A DNA stretch of 36,240 nucleotides from Perkinsus olseni (taxonomy: Eukaryota; Perkinsozoa; Perkinsida; Perkinsidae), in contig JABANP010000524.1 of assembly GCA_013115135.1 (NCBI GenBank), positions 1-36,240 of the forward strand. The letters are read 5' to 3'. Made by a program: the position numbers and the translations under genes. Below the pieces are notes generated by a model that saw nothing but the letters and a program-made list of their open reading frames with translations, was not told where the DNA came from and ran no database searches. Shown here in pieces: positions 11,344-20,427 of this stretch; position 1 is the first letter of the stretch; each line of letters opens with the position of its first letter.

Positions 11344-12484
11344 GTGAACACATCCACAATTGGAGTCAAAGACCTCCGCGAGCCAATTGGGGGAGGGTCC
11401 TAATTTAGGGCGAGCGCTAGAAACAACTTCCGGGCATTCCTGGCCGGAACCTATCGTGCTTAGGTCCCCCCGTTCCTATATATTATCTTTGCTCCTACCC
11501 ATTACAATTTATTCAAACCTTCCAAATCATTCAATATGGTCCGTCAAAGTTTATTCCTACTATCCCGGTGCGAATCGAAATGTTTTGACACTCACATTAA
11601 CCACAAACCATGGTTCCTGTCACGTCTCCTCCGCTTGCGCACTTGCATTTCTTTGGTCAAAAGCGCGCGCCGCTGCGTCACGGCGTCGCACAAACTGCTC
11701 TGCATATAGCGCACGCCTCATGTCACAAAGTTGCAATTTCCGGTATGCTCAAAGGCCTCGCTCATTCCTAACGCGGCGACGACCTTTTTTTGCGATTCGA
11801 GCTGTTCTGCATATCTCCTCTGAGATCCGTAGTAACTACGGCGTAGTTAGGATTCCTAACCATCCAAGGTTCCTCGTCACCATGTCAGGTGTACTTTGTA
11901 ATTTCTTCTCTCTCCCCTATGTTTGAAAGTAAGTATAGGCCGGTATATTCTACAGCCGCTTCCCTGCTACGAAGCAGGCTGTTCCGAGCGGCTACGACTA
12001 TTGCTCACTCCCATCTTCTCAAATGCTATTTTCGACCGCAAGTACGTCATATATCGACCCGCTGGCCCACTACATGGATCTTAGCAGCATGTGTTCTTAG
12101 CCTGGAACTTTTAGACGACGTACATGCGAATGGCTGCAAGCAATTATGAGATGGTTCGTCGAGGCGCCAGCCTCGCCCGAAGGGAGAACCATCGTTTCGA
12201 TTGCCGTACGTCAATTAAGTTTTTTGTTTGATGATTATCACACTCGGGCCGAGTGACTCGGCCACTGGCCGCGTCGTTGCCCTGAAGTTATCAGCATGCA
12301 ACTCGGGCGGTTATATTCGTGCTGCAAGCAGTGAAAATATTATTGGCTTGTGCGACTGCGTCTTCGATACAGTAGATGCAGAGTTCCTCCCGCTTTTCAG
12401 TCTCTTCTTTCAAGTACTTTTTTTATGCACAATTCGACGATTTGAAGGCCAGAGGTCAAGCTTGGACCTACCCGACGTCTCTAG
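11344..12484 (+). repeat. Element A, copy 2 (diverged)
   Basis: 1,141 bp, directly abutting A1 head to tail. The first ~400 bp match A1 almost exactly. The distal ~700 bp are diverged with many substitutions and small indels, yet the three-way-junction fold (12150-12193) is intact, with only a GTCA to GCCA loop change. It ends CGACGTCTCTAG. The uneven divergence suggests conversion of the 5' part or mosaic origin. Confidence 0.65.
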
Positions 12485-13237
12485 GTGTTTGACGTTATCC
12501 CGTCACAATTATTTTTCAGCGCGTGGGTAGGGCCCCGCGCGCGTTTCTCATCCCCCTCTCTCACAGCAAAAAGTGTCGGTTTCGAAGCCGAAATCGTAAA
12601 CAAAGCATGGGATCACCCTAAAAATGGTACCAATCGACTCCTCTCGCGATTCTGAACATCATGGTGGTCTTCTTTTTTAAAAATAAACGTCCAAAAAAAA
12701 GCTATGAGCGATTTTGTATTTTGCCATGAAACCGCCGGTTGAAAATGCGCACTATTTCTCCATCAGCCAGGATGGGCTAGAGGTTAGGCTGTTAGGCTTC
12801 AGGTCGGAAGGTCGTGGGTTCGATCCCGGGTCGGGCTACTGGAGGATATGTGGTATCGGGTTCGTAGTCAGTGGCAGCAATCAGTAAACAGTAATTACAG
12901 TGCAGAGAAACCGCAAGATTGCAAGTTGACAGCCAACCCAGTACATGGGTGCTACAGGCAAAACACGCAAGACAGTGCAGCAGTGCAGTAGATAGAGACC
13001 TCAGCTGGGCCAGGCCGTGTAGGGGGTCCCCGCCGATAGGTGGGGTCTACACGGACGGCCCCACACGAGCCGTAGGCTATCACAGTAAAAGACCCCACAG
13101 AAACAGACGCGCCTGTCAAACAGGCGCTACCCTTAAAGCACAGATAGTCGAACGGTAGAGCACTCAACCCCACACCGAAAGGTCCCGAGTTCGATTCTAG
13201 CACCGAGCGTAGCGAGTAGCGCCGGCGGCACCGCTAG
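12485..13237 (+). repeat. Element B, copy 2
   Basis: 753 bp, full-length relative to B1. It includes the extra CTCTCTCACAGC...ATCATGGTGG block (about 12552-12671). tRNA-like 1 at 12770-12838, hairpin 13015-13054, tRNA-like 2 at 13137-13203, end CACCGCTAG. Confidence 0.7.
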
Positions 13238-13576
13238 GTGGATGGCTTTTCCTGCCGCTCAAATCCCTCCGCGCGCAGGGGGAGGGGCCCCGGGCGCGCG
13301 CTAAAGAACCCCCCAGGAATACACAGCGAATTTGGTCATTTTGCAAGCGATTTCGCGATCTGGCCATTAAACGTTTACCAAACTCCGCATGTGGGTAGAT
13401 ATGGCTCTAATTAGCCCAGATATGGTCGTAGAATTTCAGTTTATAAATTGGTTGAAGAGAAATTAACGATTCAAGATTCGAGAATTTAGCTAATTTACTT
13501 TTTCTGCTAAAGCGCGCCCAGAAAATAGCTATAGCCGAGCTAACTGGGACAACATAGCACATCGCTTTTCAGCAGT

Positions 13577-13646
13577 AGGTTTAGTCTAACAGGGTGAGCG
13601 TTCGACCTCGGAGCGGAAGGTCGCGGGTTCGATCCCCGGTCTGAAC
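13577..13646 (+). ncRNA. tRNA-like segment 1 of element C
   Basis: TTTAGTCTAACAGGGTGAGC in A-box position and GTCGCGGGTTCGATCCCCGG forming a five-pair T-arm. No full acceptor stem is seen, so a tRNA-derived module and not a tRNA gene. Confidence 0.45.
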
Positions 13647-13885
13647 ATTTTGGGAAAATCACACCGGGATCACGAGGCTAACCACGCTAGCAGCTAGGGT
13701 GGTGCTCAAAGCTAGTAAAGCTAGTACGCTAGCCAAAACGCTAACAGCTAGTGGGCCGACCGTGCTGGGGGTCCCCGCGTTGCGGGGCAGCACGGGAGGC
13801 CTCGCCGAAGGCTCCAGACCTCTGTCACGTCCCCTTTTTGTCTCCACGCCCCATCCGGGCTGAGGATACGCTTCAAAATTATCAA

Positions 13886-13952
13886 GCGTACTGGGCGAGC
13901 GGTTGAGCGGCAGATTTCACACCGGTAGGTCGCAGGTTCGACTCGCTCACCC
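13886..13952 (+). ncRNA. tRNA-like segment 2 of element C
   Basis: GGGCGAGCGGTTGAGCGGC reads like a class II tRNA D-arm region, followed by GGTCGCAGGTTCGACTC and GCTCACCCC. The first and last seven to eight bases can pair as an acceptor stem with one mismatch, which makes this the most tRNA-like of the chain. It lacks a convincing anticodon arm. Confidence 0.45.
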
Positions 13953-13981
13953 CGAAGGGGTTCGTTTCGCACAGCCGCTAG

Positions 13982-14733
13982 GTGTTTGACGTTATCCCGT
14001 CACAATTGTTTTTAGCGCGTGGGTAGGGCCCCGCGCGCGTTTCCAGTTCCCCTCTCTCACAGCAAAATGTGGGGGTTTTCGAGCCGAAATCGTAAACAAA
14101 GCATGGGATCACCCTAAAAATGGTACCAATCGACTCCTCTCGCGATTCTGAACATCATGGTGGTCTTCTTTTTTAAAAATAAACGTCCAAAAAAAAGCTA
14201 TGAGCGATTTTGTATTTTGCCACGAAACCGCCGGTTGAAAATGCGCATTATTTCAGCATCAGCCAGGATGGGCTAGAGGTTCGGCCGTTGGGCTGTGGGT
14301 CGGAAGGTCGTGGGTTCGATCCCGGGACGGGCTACTGGAGGATATGTGGTATCGGGTTCGTAGTCAGTGGCAGCAATCAGTAAACAGTAATTACAGTGCA
14401 GAGAAACCGCAAGATTGCAAGTTGACAGCCAACCCAGTACATGGGTGCTACAGGCAAAACACGCAAGACAGTGCAGCAGTGCAGTAGATAGAGACCTCAG
14501 CTGGGCCAGGCCGTGTAGGGGGTCCCCGCCGATAGGTGGGGTCTACACGGACGGCCCCACACGAGCCGTAGGCTATCACAGTAAAAGACCCCACAGAAAC
14601 AGACGCGCCTGTCAAACAGGCGCTACCCTTAAAGCACAGATAGTCGAACGGTAGAGCACTCAACCCCACACCGAAAGGTCCCGAGTTCGATTCTAGCACC
14701 GAGCGCAGCGAGTAGCGCCGGCGGCACCGCTAG
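13982..14733 (+). repeat. Element B, copy 3
   Basis: 752 bp, very close to B2. tRNA-like 1 at 14266-14334, hairpin 14511-14550, tRNA-like 2 at 14633-14700, end CACCGCTAG. Confidence 0.7.
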
Positions 14734-15798
14734 GTGGGCCCCCACAGGGACAAAACAGTCCGAGCGCGGGGGAGGGGACCCCGCGCGTTTGTGCAAATTT
14801 CGTGCAGTTGGTTCACCTTACCGGCATCGTGCCAATCTGACGCGATTTTCAAAACTGGCCTGTGGATTTCGCTGATAACTTGCATCAGCACGTATATCGG
14901 TGAGACTAAGAAAAGTCGATCATAAAAACTGTACCTTGTCCAGCTATCTCGCGCGATATGATCGTTGAAAGTTGTGATGACGAGCGCTATTCTCGTGAAG
15001 TGAGCGCGCGCCAGCGCACAATCGCAGAAAAGCAATTGACGCACAACTAGAGCGACTTCGAGCATCGCGTCACGATTAATCGATAGCCCAAAGAAAGAGC
15101 TATGCAATTTCGTAGGAATCGATCATATGATCGATTTGTTGCGCTGGTTTTCGGCCGAATACAATTCGAGATATGGCCTGCATGCAAGGGTGTAGCTAGA
15201 TACACTGCGTATAGCTCACGTTATAGCGCATGGAAAACCGATCCTTGTGATATACTTGCGATGCCAACTAAAAATCTGTAGCGTTCACAATGGTCCCTTG
15301 AACATACGTGGGTGGTATCTGTTGGACACGAACGTCGACCTCTTGTTAACGGTATGAGGTATTATTTGACGTTGACGTCAATCCATACCCCCTCTCTTGC
15401 GGCCTGTCAGAACCGCGTCATGTACCGTAAAGCGCATTCTCATGCATAGAGCTTCTTCGATGTCTGTACTAGTCGGTGACAGTTTGTTCCGAGTATGCAG
15501 CTCTTCAGCGCGGGCTTTATCAAAAAGGCACCGAGCAGGGTGTCTCCGTTCTAGGAGGCACCCTGCGAGGTCTTCAAAAGCCATTGCGTTTCTTGCAGTC
15601 AATCATGTGATCACTTTCCTTGCTCGTGCCACAGATCTTTACTTTTTGCTGCGCGAGCTCTTTATCGTGTAACTGCTCGTCTGTTTGACCTCATGCCATT
15701 TCATACATTCTACACAGCGATACAGCACCGATCATCGGTACGCATACCTGTCGAGCTCATGCTTACTCCCGCCTACTCGCATAGTTCCCGCGTTCTTG
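14734..15798 (+). repeat. Element D (single copy, unclassified)
   Basis: 1,065 bp between B3 and A3. It starts GTGGGCCCCCAC and at about 36 nt has GGGGGAGGGGACCCC flanked by GCG, the same 5' motif as A and C. It ends TTCTTG, a variant of CTRG. Internal inverted repeats include CAGGGTG/CACCCTG near 15537-15567. The small open frames inside have no recognisable product. Confidence 0.5.
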
Positions 15799-16922
15799 GT
15801 GAACACATCCACAATTGGAGTCAAAGACCTCCGCGAGCCAATTGGGGGAGGGTCCTAATTTAGGGCGAGCGCTAGAAACAACTTCCGGGCATTCCTGGCC
15901 GGAACCTATCGTGCTTAGGCCCCCCGTTCCTATATATTATCTTTGCTCCTACCCATTACAATTTATTCAAACCTTCCAAATCATTCAATATGGTCCGTCA
16001 AAGTTTATTCCTACTATCCCGGTGCGAATCGAAATGTTTTGACACTCACATTAACCACAAACCATGGTTCCTGTCACGTCTCCTCCGCTTGCGCACTTGC
16101 ATTTCTTTGCTCAAAAGCGCGCGCCGCTGCGTCACGGCGTCGCACAAACTGCTCTGCATATAGCGAACGCCTCGTGTCACAAAGTTCTATTTCCCGCGTG
16201 CACAAAGACCTCGCTCATTCCTGCCGCGGCGACGACCTTTTTCGCGATACGTGCTGTTGTGCATATCTCCTCTGGGGTCCTAACAATCGAAGGTTCTCTT
16301 CACTATATCATGTTTACTTTGTTTTGCTCCTATCCCACCTATTTTAAAACACTGACTATACGCCGATGTATTATGCAGCTGCTTCCCTGGTACGAAGCAG
16401 GCTGCTCCAAGCAGCTCTGACAATTCCTCGCTCACATGTTCTTCGAGTGCTAATTTTGAGCGCAAGTTCGCTATATATCTGCCTACTGGCCCACTACGTG
16501 GATCTCACCTGCACGTGGTCTTAGCTTGGAGCTTTCAAACGACTTATAAGCGAGCTGCAGCATCTTCTTGCCAGCAAGAAATGACGAGATGGTTCGTCGA
16601 GGCGTCAGCCTCGCCCGAAGGAGAACCATCGTTTCGATTTTCGTACTTCAACAAAGTTTTTTTGTTACATAATTCTCGCAATCGGCCGCTGGCCGCTTCA
16701 TTACTTTTAGAGTAATAGTTATAAAGTATCGGCGTGCATTTTGAGTGGGTCTATTTGTTCTGATAACAATGGAAGTATTATTGGTTTGCGCGACTGCGTC
16801 TTCGAGGCAGTGCAGGTAGGCCTCTCTACGCTCTTCAGTCTCTCCTTTCAACTATTTTGCGTCTTTACAATTCGGCAAGTTCAAGGGCAGGCGTCAAGCT
16901 TGGACCCTCCCGAAGCCTCTGG
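15799..16922 (+). repeat. Element A, copy 3
   Basis: 1,124 bp, nearly identical to A1, with a few single-base indels that break the open frames seen in A1. This supports a non-coding nature. Three-way-junction fold at 16588-16630. Ends CTCTGG. Confidence 0.7.
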
Positions 16923-17298
16923 GTGGATAGGCGACGGGTTTCACCAGAAACAAAAACAGACGCGGTAGCGGGCTCGCCGCACGGAATATTTCCGGGCGAG
17001 CGAGACTAATCCGTCGCCAGCCTGCGCATAAGGCTAAAGGTGGCCCAGAAAAGTGGTCTTTTTTTCTGTTCACCGTCAGAATTTTCTCAAACTTTGCAAA
17101 AAGGTGCCAAATGGTCCAACTAAGACAGCACGCGAATGTTGGTCAAAATCTGTCGAGTAGTTCTCGAGAAATAACTTAAAACATTTCATGTGTGTGCGTA
17201 CAACTTAGAGACATCTGCGCAAGATTAGGTCTGTCTCTGCGCACAATGAAACTGTCTCCGCGCAAGATTACGATGTCTCCTCGCGCAATCACTAGTCG

Positions 17299-17356
17299 AG
17301 TAGGCCGAGCGATCGACTGGAAATCTCCTTCACCCAGGTTCGATCCTGGCACACCA
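17299..17356 (+). ncRNA. tRNA-Ser/Leu-like segment in unit E
   Basis: TAGGCCGAGCGATCGACTGG resembles the class II tRNA D-arm consensus, and CCAGGTTCGATCCTGG forms a perfect five-pair T-arm. The rest does not close as a tRNA. Confidence 0.5.
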
Positions 17357-18330
17357 CAGTTCTCATACAAATTTTTGAACGTGCAGCAGAAATCCTGCGA
17401 TGATGTTTAGGACGATAGCTAAATTGTTATGATCGATTAGGTAATCTAATATATCGACCCTAGGAGACGTTGCATATGTATGGACGAGTGACGTGCATTG
17501 TGCATTAAGTGTACTGCACTTAATTTGTGCATTATTCACTTCATTATGCACTGTGCATGACACGTCGCGGGAGTGCTCAGGAAACAACCATATTACATCT
17601 GCATCGAATCGGAGCGATTTTCGAAATTAGCCTATGAAATTTTCTCAAACTTTGCACGGGTACTCCTACCATGCATATGAGTAATCCTGTAAAGGCTCAT
17701 GTCAAACGAAAACATCCACGCCACAAACCAACCATTTCTCATGGGAAATTCGGGTGACGTGGCGCACAAAAGGGACAGAACTACGCTCCGCTGCCAAAAT
17801 GGTGCACGTTTCACAATTGCCGTTTGTACGCCGTGCACGCTGCAAATGAGGCATATTTTGCACAAAAATTGCCACGAATATCCCCAACAGCGATGAGATC
17901 TACATGCTACTGTCTGAGAGGTTGAATCGCAACGGATGAGCCTCTGCCTGCGAAATCCGTATTTGGGGGCGCGCGCTACCATAAACAAGAAAGCGCACGC
18001 CATGGCAGCCGGGCTGGACTTCGGTGGTCGGTGTTCGGGTTCGGGACAGGGACGCTATTAATGGTCTTGTGTGCAGCTCTGATTGGACCATACTGCCAAT
18101 TTATGCATCACTCACTGTCATGTACGATTATTACGAAACGTGACCCAAGTACTTGGGCCAAACAGCTACCGGTCGAGTTGCAAGATACTGTGTCGCATAT
18201 TTTCGCTTATCGGTTTGCTCGGGAAGATGGGCATGCCATGTTTGCCAGTACGAATGGAGCCCAGTGATTCAGTTTCCTTAACCTTGCAAGCCGGCGACAA
18301 TTCTCAACCACGAAGTCACAATGTCGACAT

Positions 18331-18375
18331 TGCGGCCCGGGCAGCGTCCTCCACCGGAGAGCTGCCCGGGCCGCA
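18331..18375. repeat. 15-bp perfect inverted repeat
   Basis: TGCGGCCCGGGCAGC at 18331-18345 is the exact reverse complement of 18361-18375, with a 15-nt spacer. It would form a very stable hairpin in RNA or single-stranded DNA. Confidence 0.8.
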
Positions 18376-18704
18376 CACATCTCCTCGCGCATCTGCATCG
18401 CGCGTTCATCGCTCTCTGTTCTTTTACCTATGCCTGACCGCCCTCGCATGTATCTCTCACATCCAGGACCTAGTAACATGTTGTATTATGCTGTGGTTTG
18501 CTCACGGTATATGGCCTAAGCGTAGCGGCGGTTGGAACGATCTCCATCACATCTCAGTACCTCCTGATCTTACGTTGCACGTCTAGCGGCTCAGCTGCGA
18601 GTGTTGCTAGATTCGGGCCGATGAGAGTCTATGCAGAGGTACTCTTTGAGCTGGGGTTTGCTGAGCAGTCAGGGTAGATTGGACTCGAGGATTCCTGTCC
18701 TCAG

Positions 18705-19397
18705 GTGGAGTCAAAGATTCGTGACACATTCGAAGATCTACTGCGGTCCCTGGCAAACGAGAGTGATGAGCTTCCCCTAGAAACGAGAAGGCGTGAATTA
18801 ATGAAAATTCTGGAAAACAGACGGCGTCACTTTCTTAACTCCCAGCAAACCGCCGTCACGGACCTCGACGAGGTAGCGGAGGAGTGTTTGAGGCTAGGCT
18901 TTGTCGAGCTTAACGCGGAGGGTATCAAAACAATATCAAATGACTTGCACAACGCACCGGTGCTCACTCGATTCGAGAGGCCACTGCTGGGGCACGCTTT
19001 CGTATTGGACTCCAGCAGCGCTCGAGAGGCCGGATGCGTGGTGTTGACGTCGCGAGTCGGTCTGGTGACGTGGTTCAATGCTACACATCCAGAGCAGTCG
19101 CCGCTGCTCCGTAAGGAGCTTCGGAGGATCGGCATCACAGTTGGGCTGGACGGTTGCTTCAAGGGGGCCCGCGGAGGACCTTGTATGATAGTGATTGGGC
19201 CAGTTCACCCAACGCGTAAACCTTCCGTCGGGCCGGAGAATTTTCTCAGGACCGGGTTCTCTCTGGCACCGGTCCTGGCAGTGATCTGCAAGACCGAGTT
19301 ATCCTCGGTGGTCCAGCACATGATGGAGTGGTTGGAAGAATTGAGTACAATATTCCACGGTCCGCAACGTCTTCAGATCGAGATGTCGATAACCGAC
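18705..19397 (+). CDS. MULE transposase, central exon (DDE domain, first two Asp)
   Basis: The open frame starts right after a CTCAG acceptor-like site. Charged helices (KIRDTFEDLLRSLANESD, RRRELMKILENRRRHF) lead into the DDE core: VGLDGCFKG with catalytic Asp at 19149-19151, then APVLAVICKTELSSVVQHMM, then QIEMSITD with the second Asp at 19395-19397. The order Asp, hydrophobic sheet, helix, Asp is that of MULE transposases. The frame is cut at 19397/19398 by the LTR retrotransposon and resumes at 24117. No ATG is needed if this is an internal exon. Joining directly to the CCTAG end at 9580 would shift the frame (phase 2 against phase 0), so the true splice partner is unresolved. Confidence 0.75.
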
Positions 19398-19541
19398 TGT
19401 AGTGTACTTGAAGAACTCAATAGGGTAGCTCGAGAGGAGATAATAATGTTAGTAACAGCGAAAGACATAGAGACAGATTGTGTGAGCTTAAGTAGGAAGG
19501 ACTCCCTCAGGAAGGGACAACAATTGTGTAGATACATCACA
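19398..19541 (-). repeat. 3' LTR of the retrotransposon
   Basis: 144 bp. On the element strand it begins TGTGATG and ends ACTACA (TG...CA). It contains the integrase stop codon (19537-19539). Confidence 0.92.
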
Positions 19542-20427
19542 TGCCCCCTTTCTTATGTTGGAGAGCTTTCAATCTGGCAGAACGTCGTAATTCGTAACCA
19601 TTCAGAGGCCTTGAAGAATTTGCGCAGCCTGTAGAATCTTGCGCACTTGCGGAATCTTGCTTTTCTTCAGAACGGTTTTGCACGTGGCCACTTGAAGTGG
19701 CCTCCTCATTTATTTCGTTGGTGTCGTGATTGTTATCATGTTCTTTTGAATTCGATGGCTGGGGCAACAACTTAAGATTCTTGGTGTGCTCTATCCTAGC
19801 ATACCACTGTCCATTCTTATCTTTCGCGGCAACTTCGTACATATTTAATGCCACCCTTCTGATCACAATCACCTTTTCCCATACAGGTTCATATTTGTGT
19901 CCTTGAACATGCTTTCTACATAGAACTTCTGTATCCTTAGCCAGTGTGTCAGGAAGATCAGCGGGACTTCTTTCTGACCCCAGTAAGTCATTGTATCCAG
20001 CTCTCAGTTCAACTGGCTTTAACCGTTCTACTTCAGGCTTAAATCGGAAGACCTTATCGTGTGGACTGAGCCCATCTCTCCGTGGTATCGTGTTATGTTG
20101 CCTCACTGCTGTTTCAACCATATTCTTAAAGCTATTATAAGGTAAATTTTCTCCTTTATTCGCGCATCTTATATAAGCATTAATATCTCGATGGAGTCTC
20201 TCTACTTTACCGTTCGACCAACTAGCGAATACGGCTGACCGCTCATGTATCGCTTTAATTGATCTCAGGTATTTCGAGAATCTCTCCGAGACAAACACAG
20301 ATCCGTTATCAGTGTGCACTACTGACGGTAACGTGCAAAACACCTCAGTAAGGTATTGGAACGTCTCAACAATATCATTACTGGTCGGACAGTGTTTTTT
20401 AGGTCTGGCCACTGCATACACTAGCAC
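19537..20427 (-). CDS. Integrase core and C-terminal domain, ORF2 (frameshifted)
   Basis: Continues ORF1 with VYAVARPKKH, second catalytic Asp in VVHTDNGSVF, Glu in NGKVERLHRD, then a C-terminal basic domain (EKVIVIRRVALNMYEV) and an acidic-to-basic tail (YELRRSARLKAL). There is no ATG at the overlap and it overlaps ORF1 by seven bases, so expression needs either a -1 (or +2) ribosomal shift or the frame was broken by a one-base indel. I see no classical slippery heptamer at GATAGTGCTATGTGC. The last sense codon straddles the PPT/LTR border and the stop is inside the LTR. Confidence 0.82.
   Translation of the reverse strand: MLVYAVARPKKHCPTSNDIVETFQYLTEVFCTLPSVVHTDNGSVFVSERFSKYLRSIKAIHERSAVFASWSNGKVERLHRDINAYIRCANKGENLPYNSFKNMVETAVRQHNTIPRRDGLSPHDKVFRFKPEVERLKPVELRAGYNDLLGSERSPADLPDTLAKDTEVLCRKHVQGHKYEPVWEKVIVIRRVALNMYEVAAKDKNGQWYARIEHTKNLKLLPQPSNSKEHDNNHDTNEINEEATSSGHVQNRSEEKQDSASAQDSTGCANSSRPLNGYELRRSARLKALQHKKGGM
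19542..19556 (-). other. Polypurine tract
   Basis: The element strand reads AAGAAAGGGGGCA immediately before the 3' LTR. It also encodes the last residues of the integrase frame. Confidence 0.7.

Larger units (their letters stand above)
13238..13981 (+). repeat. Element C (composite tRNA-derived, same architecture as B)
   Basis: 744 bp, single copy here. Start GTGGATGGC, then a GC motif GGGGGAGGGGCCCC flanked by CGCGCGC/GCGCGCG. tRNA-like 1 near 13577-13646 has box GGGTTCGATCCCC. A hairpin at 13760-13795 is homologous in layout to that of B. tRNA-like 2 near 13886-13952 has CAGGTTCGACTC and matching GGGCGAGC/GCTCACCC ends. It ends CAGCCGCTAG. Primary sequence is otherwise unlike B, so the shared order is structural. 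Confidence 0.6.
9581..18704 (+). mobile_element. Head-to-tail chain of nine GTG...CTRG elements
   Basis: Nine units abut without spacers, in order B1, A1, A2, B2, C, B3, D, A3, E. Junctions read CTAG|GTG, CTGG|GTG, CTAG|GTG, CTAG|GTG, CTAG|GTG, CTAG|GTG, CTTG|GTG and CTGG|GTG, and the last unit ends CTCAG before transposase sequence starting GTGGAG. The left flank is CCTAG|GTG. The whole block thus starts with a GT donor-like and ends with an AG acceptor-like dinucleotide between two transposase exons. Units B, C and E contain tRNA-like Pol III segments. Confidence 0.75.
16923..18704 (+). repeat. Unit E: terminal segment of the chain
   Basis: 1,782 bp with GTGGATAGGC start and CTCAG end, next to transposase exon sequence. 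It may be more than one element. ATTTTCTCAAACTTTGCA occurs near 17081 and again near 17639. A tRNA-like segment lies at 17299-17356 and a 15-bp perfect inverted repeat at 18331-18375. Small open frames on both strands have no recognised product. Its 5' GC motif is weak (GCGGTAGCGGGCTCGCCGC). Confidence 0.45.

Noticed and set aside
11360..11926. 188-codon frame in element A2
   Set aside because: One-base indels close it in A1 and A3, so it is not under coding constraint.
9746..17356. Functional tRNA genes
   Set aside because: A and B boxes are present, but acceptor and anticodon stems fail to close in each case. They are better described as tRNA-derived modules.
9581..18704. Tandem Helitrons
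   Set aside because: CTRG ends fit CTRR, but the 5' ends are GTG and not TC, there is no consistent hairpin 10-15 nt before the 3' end, and insertion is not between A and T. Kept only as an alternative.
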